NCBI GenBank assembly: GCA_025642065.1
Contig: JAODUP010000071.1
Coordinates: 1 to 64,000 of the forward strand
Length of the DNA stretch: 64,000 nucleotides
Source: Paralvinella palmiformis
Taxonomy: Eukaryota > Annelida > Polychaeta > Terebellida > Alvinellidae
Direction of reading: 5' to 3'
Within the stretch, counting starts at the first letter, position 1. Each line of letters starts with the position of its first letter. The translations under genes and the position numbers were made by a program. Below are positions 54,301 to 63,115 of this stretch, one piece after another. The notes below the pieces were generated by a model. That model had not been told where the DNA came from, made no database searches, and saw nothing but the letters and a program-made list of their open reading frames with translations.

Positions 54301-55230
54301 AGCAGTCTAGTATTATAATTGTGGGACTGGGAAGGAGCCACCCATCACACAGATTTGTATACACCAATACACAGTCTACTGATACTATATATATATGAAC
54401 TATTAAGTCATTAGAAACTTACATCTTATAATTATGGCTGGTCTTGACTTTTATATCAGTCAGTGACTTATTACATATTTTTCATACTAAAATTGGTTAC
54501 TTACCATATAGTATATTCTTTATGTAAAAATAACAAATTAACCTGCACATTTTTCATACAATCTACTGTAGAATAGATTTTCAGCTTATTCAGCCAAGTA
54601 CACATATGCTCGTATGCTAGATACAATTGGACATGTGTGGCTGCAGATGTCATACAAAGGGGAAAGCCCTAAATAGGTTCAAACATGTTTTTCACAATTT
54701 TAATAATTTATATTATGTCATGTTTAGTCTTTTCAAAGAGATAAGTTAATTTACTCAACAAATTAATAATAATAATAATAATAGTTCATGAACTAAAGGT
54801 TGGTAGATTAATTTCATCATAATTTAGTCTCAGCATGTCAGGGTACTGCTGATTTAAAAATGGGAGTTAAGGATTAAAGTGATTGGAGGTAAACAAGAAA
54901 TTAAGGTGGTATCTAAACTAAATCCATCTTTCATATAACTTACTACAAAGTACAAATATCATTTATACAAATTCACAAATAACATCATTTGGTTACATCT
55001 GTGCATACCAAATTAATGCTTCCTTCTTTTTGTTTGATGTTCTTCTTTCCCGCTAAATGAAGTGTTTTCATTTTTTTAACTGGAGTTTCCTTAGAATGTT
55101 TTTCATATGCAGGAATTAGTTTCTGTGGAGTCATTTTGACTGGGGAATAAAACTTCTTGACTGGGGAGGCAGGCATCTTCGTGGGTGAATCTTTGTATCC
55201 TGGTGAATGTCTTTTCCGTGGAGAACTCAT
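45075..55230 (-). CDS. LRWD1: LRWD1/ORCA-like WD-repeat protein, multi-exon
   Basis: Exons read on the minus strand: 55230-55009, (54668-54543 optional), 54207-54057, 53319-53219, 50691-50598, 50491-50342, 48259-48184, 48094-47945, 47807-47728, 47626-47474, 46770-46661, 46207-46127, 45173-45075. All join in phase and end in TAA, giving 488 residues, or 530 with the optional exon. The N-terminus is basic and rich in SPxK motifs. Then come VHFIRCHF, VATCGGEIVCLIDCSTGKV, GASDETVTLWHIG, GTDEGIVAWKL, CGDDEGNIWLYNL and the C-terminal GVTDNNMVCIWK. Their order and wording match the WD half of vertebrate LRWD1, which binds the origin recognition complex and heterochromatin marks. The leucine-rich repeats of that family are not seen: an in-frame TAA lies ten codons before the ATG, and no LRR coding sequence was found up to 62 kb. 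The exon could still have an acceptor (AAGCAG) before the ATG. Confidence 0.85.
45180..46120 (-). other. Last intron of the LRWD1-like gene
   Basis: Between the donor GTATGT at 46126 and the acceptor AACAG before 45173. No repeat hallmark was seen. The ORFs at 45663-45851 and 45950-46177 are intronic; the latter runs out of the exon ending at 46127. Confidence 0.6.
48528..49187 (-). pseudogene. LINE ORF2 linker and RT lead-in fragment
   Basis: An open frame of 219 codons has the region between endonuclease and RT: ERWNKIMSSGDDKALWTAIN, SDSDFCKYFESLLNEPDV, and at the end DEVERCINKLKDNKAAGTDG. The last block is the classic NKAAGPDGI entry to the RT. The frame stops at the edge of the inverted repeat, so the RT itself is missing. 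It is unusually long and clean for the region, so the LINE copy is fairly young. Confidence 0.7.
49473..49828. mobile_element. Foldback (MITE-like) element with TA target duplication
   Basis: The arms 49473-49600 and 49680-49828 are inverted repeats. They start GGAACTCAAACTTAAA and end TTTAAGTTTGAGTTCC, with TA on both outer sides, as in Tc1/mariner-derived MITEs. One arm carries about 30 extra bases. The AT-rich loop is about 80 bases. It sits next to the LINE fragment within the larger long-TIR element. Confidence 0.65.
51002..52969 (-). mobile_element. hAT transposon with perfect 17-bp terminal repeats, in an intron of the LRWD1-like gene
   Basis: The left end, CAGGGTCCCAAATACCT (51002-51018), is exactly inverted at 52953-52969. 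The element is 1968 bp with the transposase remnant on the minus strand, the same strand as the host gene. The 8-bp flanks (cataatct, tattctga) are not a clear duplication. It lies between the exons at 53219 and 50691. A partial copy is at 60475-60981. Confidence 0.85.
51660..52200 (-). pseudogene. hAT transposase C-terminal half
   Basis: The frame 52194-51745 carries FSDFVWLCELDRQKGVKLG, then EFSRHINEVGREKLRDDI, then a frame continuing at 51790-51670. The last part reads LQTLPASSAEVERGFSQLKL followed by LTDLLSIKV, the hAT dimerisation signature (SSAxVERGFS). The BED finger and first catalytic part are absent or too decayed to read, so the element is non-autonomous. The plus-strand ORF 51749-52276 is its shadow. 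Confidence 0.75.
54543..54668 (-). other. Possible in-frame cassette exon of the LRWD1-like gene
   Basis: This 126-nt block is open in the phase required between the exons ending at 55009 and starting at 54207. It is bounded by TATTTAG on the acceptor side and CAG followed by GTTAAT on the donor side. It would add 42 residues (beginning GFPLCMTSAATHV). Skipping it also keeps frame. I know of no counterpart in vertebrate LRWD1, and the acceptor has a weak pyrimidine tract, so it may be an alternative exon or chance. Confidence 0.35.
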
Positions 55231-56159
55231 TGTATTAGTAAAGCTGCTTGAAAATATTTACCAGATGATAGCAACAACTGCTATATCTTAAACTCTTTCA
55301 GATGAAAATGTACTGAAAATATAAACAGGGTTAGAAAGATGTTAATTAAGTACATACTTTATAAGATTATTAGAATTTAAATAAAATGTGCATTAATACA
55401 AACAAAGAAAATTAATACCAATATCAACGGATGGTGCACTAAATGACAAGTGGCCCATCATAATATCACTTGTTTGACAGAAGAGCATTTAATATGGTAT
55501 ACGTCACACAGAAATTAAACTGACACACCTAAAAAATAAGTCGCCATTAGTTACAAACTGAAAATCATCTTTTTATGTCACAGTTTGGCCATTTTATAAT
55601 GAAACTAGAATGGTGGCACCAAGTGTTTAACATGAAATACTTATGGTGATGATACTTTTTTAAATCTGCAAAAATAGGAAAAAGTTAAGAAAAAAATCAC
55701 TGATAGACTTTTCATTTATCAGCTAGACATGTGTTCAAAATATACTGACTATCACACAGACCAAGTTCAAGGATACCACAAATAATTGGTTTTCAGTGTC
55801 TATTACACACACATGGAATGAAATGCTTCATGGTGAAAATCATATTCTTCTATCATTTGTTATTAGACAAATAATCTATGTATGGTATTTATGTATAGTA
55901 TCAGAGTTTTGGGGTGGGCTCTTCACGAGCCCTGAACGTCTGCTTTCCTGTAACGTTATTTTATATACCGGGGCTCCATTTAAAGTTCATGCTTCCGTCT
56001 AACCCACACATCAGCGATTGAGACTTGATAAGTCATGATCCGTTTATTCACGATCCATTGTTAATGAATACCAATGATCCATTTCTGATATCCACATTTC
56101 CATTTTCAATAACATCACAAGTAACTTTTACAAAAATCCCTTTTCGACTACATTCACCG

Positions 56160-56300
56160 AGAGCCAAACAAAAACTGATTTAAATTTTGAAAAGGGTTGC
56201 CAGCTCTAAGCTGAGTCAGAGGTTACATGGATTACGAAACAGCCAATGAGAAATATTCAGGTCCCTCGCCAAATCCAAACAACATAGCTAAGCCAATGAC
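56160..56300 (-). promoter_or_regulatory. Candidate promoter of the LRWD1-like gene: two inverted CCAAT boxes flanking an E2F-like site
   Basis: On the minus strand there are two CATTGGCT elements (complement of CCAAT at 56243-56247 and 56293-56297). Between them is TTTGGCGAGG (56266-56273 on the plus strand), close to an E2F site. The block is about 1 kb upstream of the first visible coding exon and is locally less AT-rich. Paired CCAAT with E2F elements is typical of replication and cell-cycle genes, which fits an ORC-associated product. A first non-coding exon ending near CTCTCG followed by GTGAAT is possible. Confidence 0.35.
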
Positions 56301-56344
56301 ATTCGAATATGGCATGGGACTCATGAGTTTTCAATTTCAGTTTT

Positions 56345-56482
56345 AAATATTTCCAAATCGTTACAACATTTTAAACGTACCAAAGTCTGAACGGCAATTA
56401 ATCATTTCTCTCTAAATATTTCCAAATCGTTACAACATTTTAAATGTACCCGAGTTTGAACAGCAATTAATCATTTCTCTCT
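56345..56482. repeat. 69-bp tandem duplication
   Basis: AAATATTTCCAAATCGTTAC starts at 56345 and again at 56414. The units differ at a few positions (ACGTACCAAAG against ATGTACCCGAG). It lies just upstream of the candidate LRWD1 promoter. Confidence 0.85.
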
Positions 56483-56686
56483 CAAAGCACATTAGTGTAT
56501 AAAACAAAAAACATTTACAATCCATATACATAGATATATTAATATAACAAACTTCAGTTATTCAAACTCTGATATTATGATGTTTGTGAAACATTAGTAG
56601 CAAGTTTTAATAAATGCAAAGCTTTTACAAAATAATATCTTCGTTCGAGTTAACTAAAAATAAAACATTTCATTTCTACAAAACTG

Positions 56687-56932
56687 CAGACACATTATCT
56701 GCTTACTAACATTGAAAAATGTCTGTGCCAAGGGAGCATCTTGCCACTGAAGAAAGTTATGCCAACGACATTTAACAGAATGTGTGTATGGCAGTTGACT
56801 GGACACAGCTGCTTAACAAAGCTTGACAGACAAATAAATACAAAGATAGTGGTTAGCAGCGCTGATCTAAAGAAATGTTTCAAGCTGAAAGATTGGAAAC
56901 TGTTAAAAAAGGCCTTGGGTATCATAGAATAG
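56687..56932 (+). CDS. Unidentified 3'-terminal-exon-like ORF
   Basis: A frame starting after a CTGCAG acceptor-like site (56684-56689) runs about 80 codons to TAG at 56930-56932. The peptide is non-repetitive, with a balanced composition unlike the simple-repeat ORFs here. It contains LPLKKVMPTTFNRMCVWQL, TKLDRQINTKIVV and a basic C-terminal helix-like stretch, LKDWKLLKKALGIIE. I do not recognise the family. It could be the last exon of a plus-strand gene, a retrocopy or a transposon tail. No upstream exon could be linked. The reverse-strand ORF 56695-56925 is its shadow. Confidence 0.3.
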   Translation, partial: QTHYLLTNIEKCLCQGSILPLKKVMPTTFNRMCVWQLTGHSCLTKLDRQINTKIVVSSADLKKCFKLKDWKLLKKALGIIE

Positions 56933-57280
56933 ATTGCACTATTTTGACATTATTAAAATATATATTAGGGTAACTTAATAAAAACTTTTATTACATTTAA
57001 CATTCTCACCAAACAGGCAAATAAACCACAAAATCTTGACATAATAGCCAGAAGTGAGAAGATTGCCTATGGCAATCTGTTGACTGAATAGTGCAATATT
57101 AATGGAAAATAAAAACATAAAAGAAAATTTTATGAGGATTTGACAATGAAAATAATGGTTTCTACCACATGTCAAATAAGAACATATATGATCAATTTTC
57201 TGGTTTGTTACTGTTTTAAAGTTAATTAGAACATAATAATATAACTAGTCTATGGCTAATCTTTGACAACTGATCAATCA

Positions 57281-57600
57281 ATTCACAACCGCCTCTTTGG
57301 CCTCATGGGTAAAACCTGAGACTATTTACCTATGGCTAAGGTCATTCTGTGCAGGAGGTAGCAGGTTTAAACCTCGGACGTGGCACTATGGTAGGAGGAG
57401 TTTTTCATCCAGCCAGGCAACTGGCAAGGTTTTCTCCACCGAATATGCTATATATTCTAAATATATTTAGAATTAGGCCCCCATGAGGAAAGCTATAAAT
57501 TACAGACCATATGCGTCTCCCACATTTGAAGTTGCCAGCCACGTTAAAAACTGCCATTTCGGCCATTATTATCACTAAACTGTCAATGAATGCTAAACTA
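57281..57600 (+). repeat. tRNA-headed SINE, family C
   Basis: CCGCCTCTTTGGCCTCATGG holds box A, and GCAGGTTTAAACCTCGG resembles box B. The 3' part, GCCAGCCACGTTAAAAACTG, matches the end of related copies at 7330-7490, 27998-28180 and 40556-40745 (GGCTGACCACGTTAAATGCC). Confidence 0.6.
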
Positions 57601-57689
57601 AAGAAAATCACCTGACATTGGACATGATAGGCTTGGTCGATAGTTTGGAAACAACCAACGAAGTTTTACAATATTTTCATAATCATGAG

Positions 57690-57960
57690 CATAACATTCC
57701 AGAAATTGTATGATGAAGAGTGCCTACCTGAGGCATGGAAGTAAGCTCACTTGACTCCGATTTACAAGGATCAAAGGTAACTCCAGGTAACTATAGACCT
57801 GTAAGTCTTACATCATTAATAGGAAAGGTGAGGGACAGTTTGGTGGAGAATATATCGTACAATAATTTTTGTGATGCCCAACATTGGTTTGTTCTGGGTC
57901 ACTTGTGTATGATCCAACTACTGGTCATGCTGGAGTTATGATCCAAAATATTAGACAGTG
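57690..57960 (+). pseudogene. LINE reverse-transcriptase fragment (early RT blocks)
   Basis: The frame reads YDEECLPEAWK, a stop, HLTPIYK, then, after a shift, VTPGNYRPVSLTSLIGKV (RT lead-in NYRPVSL). Decayed text follows. The YADD region is not present. Confidence 0.65.
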
Positions 57961-58263
57961 GTGCATGACTTGATGTCATCTACCTATATCTTCATAGGAT
58001 TTCTGTATTATTTATCTGACAGTTGATTCAGTTAAAAAATCAAATCAGATTGTATATAATGTTATTTCAATTCTAACATTGTATAGTACAGAGCATACAT
58101 GGGATCAATTCGATTTTGTCAATTCCAATTCGACTCAATTCCGTTTCCACCTCAAATTTATCAATTCCAATTCCTTTATTTTTTCCGATACTTTTTACCA
58201 TGAGTCCCTAGGGACTCAGAGTACCTACTTGGAATATGTTTTTTGCCTAATACTTTTTATGAT

Positions 58264-58288
58264 GAGTAGGTACTCCGAGTACCTACTT
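58264..58288. repeat. Perfect short palindrome
   Basis: AGTAGGTACTC and its exact inverse are separated by one C. Degenerate half-copies (ACTCAGAGTACCTACTTGG near 58214, TACTCCGAGTAG near 58301) stand on both sides, giving a nested hairpin cluster inside the hAT relic. Confidence 0.7.
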
Positions 58289-58567
58289 GAAATACATACT
58301 CCGAGTAGTTTATATTCCAAGTAGGATTGTTATGGAAGAAATATTTCTGAATTAAAAAATTAAATGGTAAATTAATTTGTGGATTAAATTTTTTTGCCTG
58401 TTCTAAACATTGAACAGGGTAAATTCCTAAATAGCAATATCTTTATATAGTTTACAGGCATGATATGTGGTGGTGTCACCATGTTATGGGTGGAGCCCAT
58501 GGTATCCAGACCATTTTAATTGGTTAAATGTTCATGTGCAGTGCCACAGTCAGTGTGAATATCTGAT

Positions 58568-58602
<35 letters not shown>
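58568..58602. repeat. (TA)n tract; others at 44842-44870, 46860-46892, 48274-48303, 60982-61006 and 62357-62382
   Basis: Short TA arrays of 12-17 units recur in the right half, several at transposon edges or in introns of the LRWD1-like gene. Confidence 0.9.
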
Positions 58603-58606
<4 letters not shown>

Positions 58607-58619
58607 GCCTTGCTAAACA

Positions 58620-58930
58620 GTTACAGGGGGGTGTGGACCCTGCCCCTCATACTGCCCGCCCTGCACAACAAATATCCCATTGATATCCCGCCCCACTCAT
58701 AAACTAGTGTTGATTCTAGGATTGTTAGGAAGCGAGTCCCGGGTGTCATGTCTGTTGATGAAGTCGATCCCAAAGTAGCACAGTTGAGCCCCAAAGATGT
58801 GAAGATATTCATTTCGCCATTATGGTTTGCGGGTGTCATGACGATACTTGTTAAAAAATCTAGAAGACGCGCCCTCATTGACCAATTTTCAATGTCTCAG
58901 CCAATCAAACAGCACGTAACAATGCATGAT
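58620..58930. other. GC-richer block with CCAAT words
   Basis: The base composition is clearly less AT-rich than the surroundings. It holds CCAAT at about 58881 and 58901 and several CG dinucleotides. Both strands have ORFs of 63-85 codons (58748-58939 plus, 58621-58878 minus), neither recognised. It could be a decayed transposon interior or an old promoter. Confidence 0.25.
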
Positions 58931-60299
58931 AAAAACTAAGTAATTTCAGTAAGTCATTGATTACTCGGAATATTTAGTGGGTGTATCATATAATGGATGG
59001 AGATTTGATGGTAGATTACGACTGATGGAAATTTTCTGCTGCACTTTAGGTGCAGTGTTTGCGTAGCCGTGTTCTTTAGTGCTAGAGGTCTGACAACCCA
59101 TGCATTGGCTCACGATAGCAGCGAGCACTTGTGCATGCGCTGACTCCCAAATCCATTATCTCGATACATTTTTTCAAATATAGCGGCTGAGCATAATACA
59201 GTTTTATTTGGTCTAAAGTTGGGTTGATGCTTTCAACATATTTGAAGATGTTCAAACAAAAATTAAATATCGACATGATTGTAAGACATTGGCTCAGATC
59301 TTTATATCTCTGTACAAGCATCCGAAAACAAGCCAAAATGCAATTAGTGCTCAACTGTTTTTCACGACACTAGCATACACGGTTCTGATGCTCAGCTTGC
59401 GACTCCACATCTGAGCACCAAAAATACATATATTTTGTGCATGCTCTTTGAGTACTCGGGCCTTTAATGCCAGCAAACACGGTTCTGATGCTCAACTAGC
59501 CAACAACGCCCTTATTTTTTTTGCGTCCCTCATCTAAATTTTGAGGGAATCCCATAAAATGCATCCTAATAAAATTACTGCTTATATTTATGGGAGTTGA
59601 CATATTGTGTATAATTACACAAAACTACTCCAGATAATGTCTGTTGTTGATTTATAGCCACTTTAAATCATACAAAATGTTTTAAAACATTGCATGACAA
59701 CATTCTGTTTTGCATAAAAAATTTTTTAGTTGTAATCTTCACTAATATCAGATGTGTCATTATAAATATTCTTTGTGCATAAATACCACTAAATAGGAAA
59801 ACACAGGTACACACTGAATTATAAACCACTGATTGCACAGTGAGCTCACATATCGTACATAATACATATAAAACAATGTATCTTTGATGTGCAACTTATG
59901 TAACATATATTATGCATATTTGTTTATTTAGTGACTGTCTTTTTCTTTTACTGAGCACTATTCATGTGATCTTCAAATGGTGTTTATATCTAATATGGTA
60001 CACCAAACCTTTGTGTTGAGTGTTTTCATTGGTCAATTGCATTGAAAAGCCACTGTCATAACAAAAAACCTTTAGCAGAAAAGTACCACATACCAGTATA
60101 TGGGTCTTATTTTTGGTAGTACTCGTTGCTAGTTGAGGAGTGGATGAAATGGGTGGAATGGCTGAAGCAACTGGACATAGCACAACAGCCAGGTACATCT
60201 CCATTAAATATTCTCAGGAAGCTTCAACTGGACATAACATAGGATAGTTCAAAGAACCTGCATTTGCTGTACCCAAAACTGACATATATGTATAGTGTT

Positions 60300-60455
60300 G
60301 CTGTTTCACTGTCACTATCCTCAGCAGAAGTTGAATGACACTTCAGTCATTTAAAGCTGACAAAGTCAAATTGACATGCCAGCTTTGGAAATAAAAGACT
60401 GAATCAACTGTTAAACATAAAATTGAACATGGAGGAAGATATGTTGGAGTCAATT
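60300..60455 (+). pseudogene. hAT transposase C-terminus with two in-frame TGA codons
   Basis: The frame reads AVSLSLSSAEVE, TGA, HFSHLKLTKSN, TGA, HASFGNKRLNQLLNIKLNM. Both TGA positions fall where related elements have arginine (CGA), as expected from CpG decay. This is the same dimerisation motif as at 51700-51790 but from a different hAT lineage. Confidence 0.65.
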
Positions 60456-60474
60456 AAATAAAAGATTTTTTGTA

Positions 60475-60981
60475 GAGGAAATCCTTTCTATCTGACATTG
60501 TTTTCTCCATGACTTTTGCTAACAACTCTGCAGCCACTGAATAGTTTTCAACATAATTATTTTTCACTTTCCAAATAACTTTATCGAGCATGCCCAATGC
60601 TTATGCCAGTACGAAGCTATGATAAAATTGCTATCCTTGTTTTTGCCAATTTTAGCTAAGAGACTCATATGCTGTAGGATTTGTTGTGTGATAATGCACA
60701 ATCTACACATTAAGCAATGCCATTCAGAAATTGATATTTCCTCAACATCCTGCAAATATGAATTGAAACTGTGAATATGGAACTTCCCAATAGATCATTG
60801 TCATTATAGATTTGTGCTTAGTGACCGAACTATGGAAAAGAATGGTAGAATGAAAGAAAGAAGAAAAAAACATGTGCGTAAAACAGAAATGATCAAGTCG
60901 CCTGCAGGGCTAGTTGTTCAAAATATGTAGTCATCCTTCACTAATTCAGGTCGCCAATGGCGACCAGGTATTTGGGACCCT
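60475..60981 (-). mobile_element. Partial copy of the hAT element from the LRWD1-like intron
   Basis: Sequence from 60480 on matches 52485-52969 closely. It ends with the same AGGTATTTGGGACCCTG terminus (60964-60981), followed by a TA tract. It sits inside the larger hAT relic at 58087-61207. The opposite end of this copy is missing. Confidence 0.7.
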
Positions 60982-61959
60982 GATATATATATATATATAT
61001 ATATATGGAACCAAAGTTCTGGATCATTATGATTCGAGTATATTGGTAACATCACATGTAAGTGTTAACATTAAAAAAATGGTAAATTAATTTCTGGATT
61101 AATTTTTTTGTAGGAAACTTCAATTTCAAATTTCTCAATTCCAATTTTTTTAAATAATCAATTCCAACTGACCATCAATTCCAAAATTGAATTTATCCCA
61201 TGTCTGGTACGGAGTTTCACTTTTTTGATAGGTAGCACCCTTTGCCTTAGCCAGGAAAGTATTGTAATGTTTCTGCTGAGAACATGTTGTGCCTTTGGTA
61301 TTGAGTGATAGATTGTGCACAGTCAAGCTACTGACAGTTTTGGTGGATGTGCTGTGGCAGAAAGCTGTCTTGGTTTTGATGACAAATGAGACTATTCTCT
61401 CAGAGTCTGAGCTGCTGTTAAAACAAGGTCAAAATGTGCACCATCACAGAGGCAACAATATCAAACTGTGGCTGTCCAGTGACATTATTTATCTGTTTCA
61501 TCGATACAAGCCAAATAATTTACCTTATTCTGTTAAAATATAATTACAATTAAGCTAGGTCATCATGAATTGATCACAACAAACATACATCTCCATGTAT
61601 TATCAATGACACATATAAATATTCTATTCTACTAGGAATTTTAGAAAGAAAAGAACAGCAGCAAGGACAGGTCGGCCTATCAGTCTATGATCTATCACTG
61701 GTATTTTGGTTCAGTTCCTAAACTCCCACATTATTGCATAATGTAAAAAGTTATGTAAATAAACATATATTAGTAACAGTTACTGGATATAGCTTTGTGT
61801 TGTTTGTGTCATTGGATCCATCAGTGGCTCCACTGAATGGTTGGTTCCGCATCTGACTGGCAATGTAATTTGAATCATCATTGCCAACGTCTCCACAAGA
61901 ATATTTGTTTTTGTGCTACCACTTGTCCACTGCCATTTTTTTTCACTATCTCTTTATCT

Positions 61960-62290
61960 GGAAACATTATACGTAAAATACATCATCCCCACAAAATCTG
62001 GCCCCTCCTAGAAAAAATGCACTATTCAGATTCACTGGTCCAGCAAAGGCTTTCAAGTCATGCGGTCTAGAGCAACTGCTGTGTGATATAGTGTGGCTAA
62101 GAGTTACTAAGACAGTGACAGAACTGCACCGCATGGAACAATTACAACTGTTTACAACAATGGTCAGTTCGTATCTGGAATATAGCAATTCCATCTAGCA
62201 CCCTAGATTCCGACAGGATAAAGTAAAAGAAGTCCAAAGACAAGCCACCAAGCCGATTCCCAAGCTGAAAAGTCTCCCTTTTGTAGGTTT
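61960..62290 (+). pseudogene. LINE reverse-transcriptase C-terminal (thumb) fragment
   Basis: The frame reads MVSSYLEYSNSI, a stop, then HPRFRQDKVKEVQRQATK, the usual VRPxLEYxxxxW...KxxxxLExVQRxATK text of LINE RT ends. An upstream part reads VTKTVTELHRMEQLQLF. It may come from the same element as 57690-57960, split by the hAT at 58087-61207, since both are plus strand and in the right order. Confidence 0.6.
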
Positions 62291-62469
62291 TCTACACAGA
62301 TGTTATTAACACTGTTAATTAACGTCACATAAAAAACAGGTTATTCACATTGACAATATATATATATATATATATATATATACTATGTGAAAACCTGCTA
62401 TGAATGCAAGCTCATATACTATTTACCTGCATGTAGGTACATGACAAAACTCGGCACTCTGCTTAGACC

Positions 62470-62675
62470 GCTTTCTTTGTTACAAGCGTTACCGCTTCGG
62501 AAGGGGGGGGTAATCAGTCTATTTTAGGACTTGCCAAGCTACAACCACACTGATGACGTAGTTCATAGGTTCTTCTGCTCCCTCGTTTTCGAATTGATGA
62601 TATCCGGGGGAAATTACAAAAGTTATTTAATTGTGAAGTCGAGCATCACTTTCAGCATCAAATAACTCCTTGAAG
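62470..62675 (+). other. Possible first (untranslated) exon and promoter of a plus-strand gene at the right edge
   Basis: This stretch is richer in CG dinucleotides than its surroundings. It has a CRE-like GATGACGTAG near 62552 and ends in TTGAAG followed by a strong donor, GTAAGT, at 62676. About 120 bases downstream (near 62795) GTCGCCATGTTG resembles a YY1 element. It has no long ORF of its own. Confidence 0.3.
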
Positions 62676-63067
62676 GTAAGTGGTACACTTTTATCTGTTT
62701 AAGAAACTCTTTAGTACACAGTTATGTACATATTGGCCAAGTTTAAAAAAAATTGTACTTGACCTGTATTATTGTAAACCCGAGGGAAAAATATGGTCGC
62801 CATGTTGAAAAATTCAATGAGTTCCCAAGCTCACTCATACACGTCATAGGATTGAGATTATTTGAGTGGTGTATGTAATTATATATTAAACGTCAACATT
62901 CTTCTTGAACGTAAAGATATGAAGCTGATAAAACTTTCTATGCATATTAATGTACATATTGGCCAAGTAATCAAATTCAATAGTAGATCTCTTTGTTAGA
63001 CTATCATAGTCATTACTATGATCTTTAATGATATTTGCCTAAATCTATAATAAATTGTTTTTTTCAG

Positions 63068-63115
63068 GTATTCCTGACTGTGTTTAACCAACTGTCCAGA
63101 TGTCTTCAATTACCA
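63068..63115 (+). CDS. Possible second exon with start codon, plus-strand gene continuing beyond the window
   Basis: TTTTTTCAG precedes 63068 and a donor-like GTAGGA follows 63115. An ATG at 63100 opens MSSIT and ends in phase 1. With the candidate exon at 62470-62675 this would make a typical short 5' gene structure. The product cannot be named from five residues. The following 885 bases to the window end are AT-rich with no recognisable exon. Confidence 0.22.

Larger units (their letters stand above)
58087..61207 (+). mobile_element. Large hAT relic with AATTC-rich subterminal repeats
   Basis: The left end, ACATGGGATCAATTCGATTTTG (58097 on), is inverted at the right as CAAAATTGAATTTATCCCATGT (61181-61203). 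Both ends are followed internally by repeated CAATTCC words. The transposase C-terminus is at 60300-60455 on the plus strand. The interior also holds a palindrome (58264-58288), a GC-richer block (58620-58930), a TA tract (58568-58602) and the nested partial hAT at 60475-60981. Confidence 0.55.

Noticed and set aside
61289..61543. 84-codon plus-strand ORF between the hAT end and the LINE fragment
   Set aside because: No recognisable motif, no splice context and transposon debris on both sides; too weak to call a gene.
56945..62470. Leucine-rich-repeat exons of the LRWD1-like gene
   Set aside because: Minus-strand ORFs at 56975, 57405, 58621, 59082, 59962 and 60564 were read and show no LxxLxLxxN pattern.
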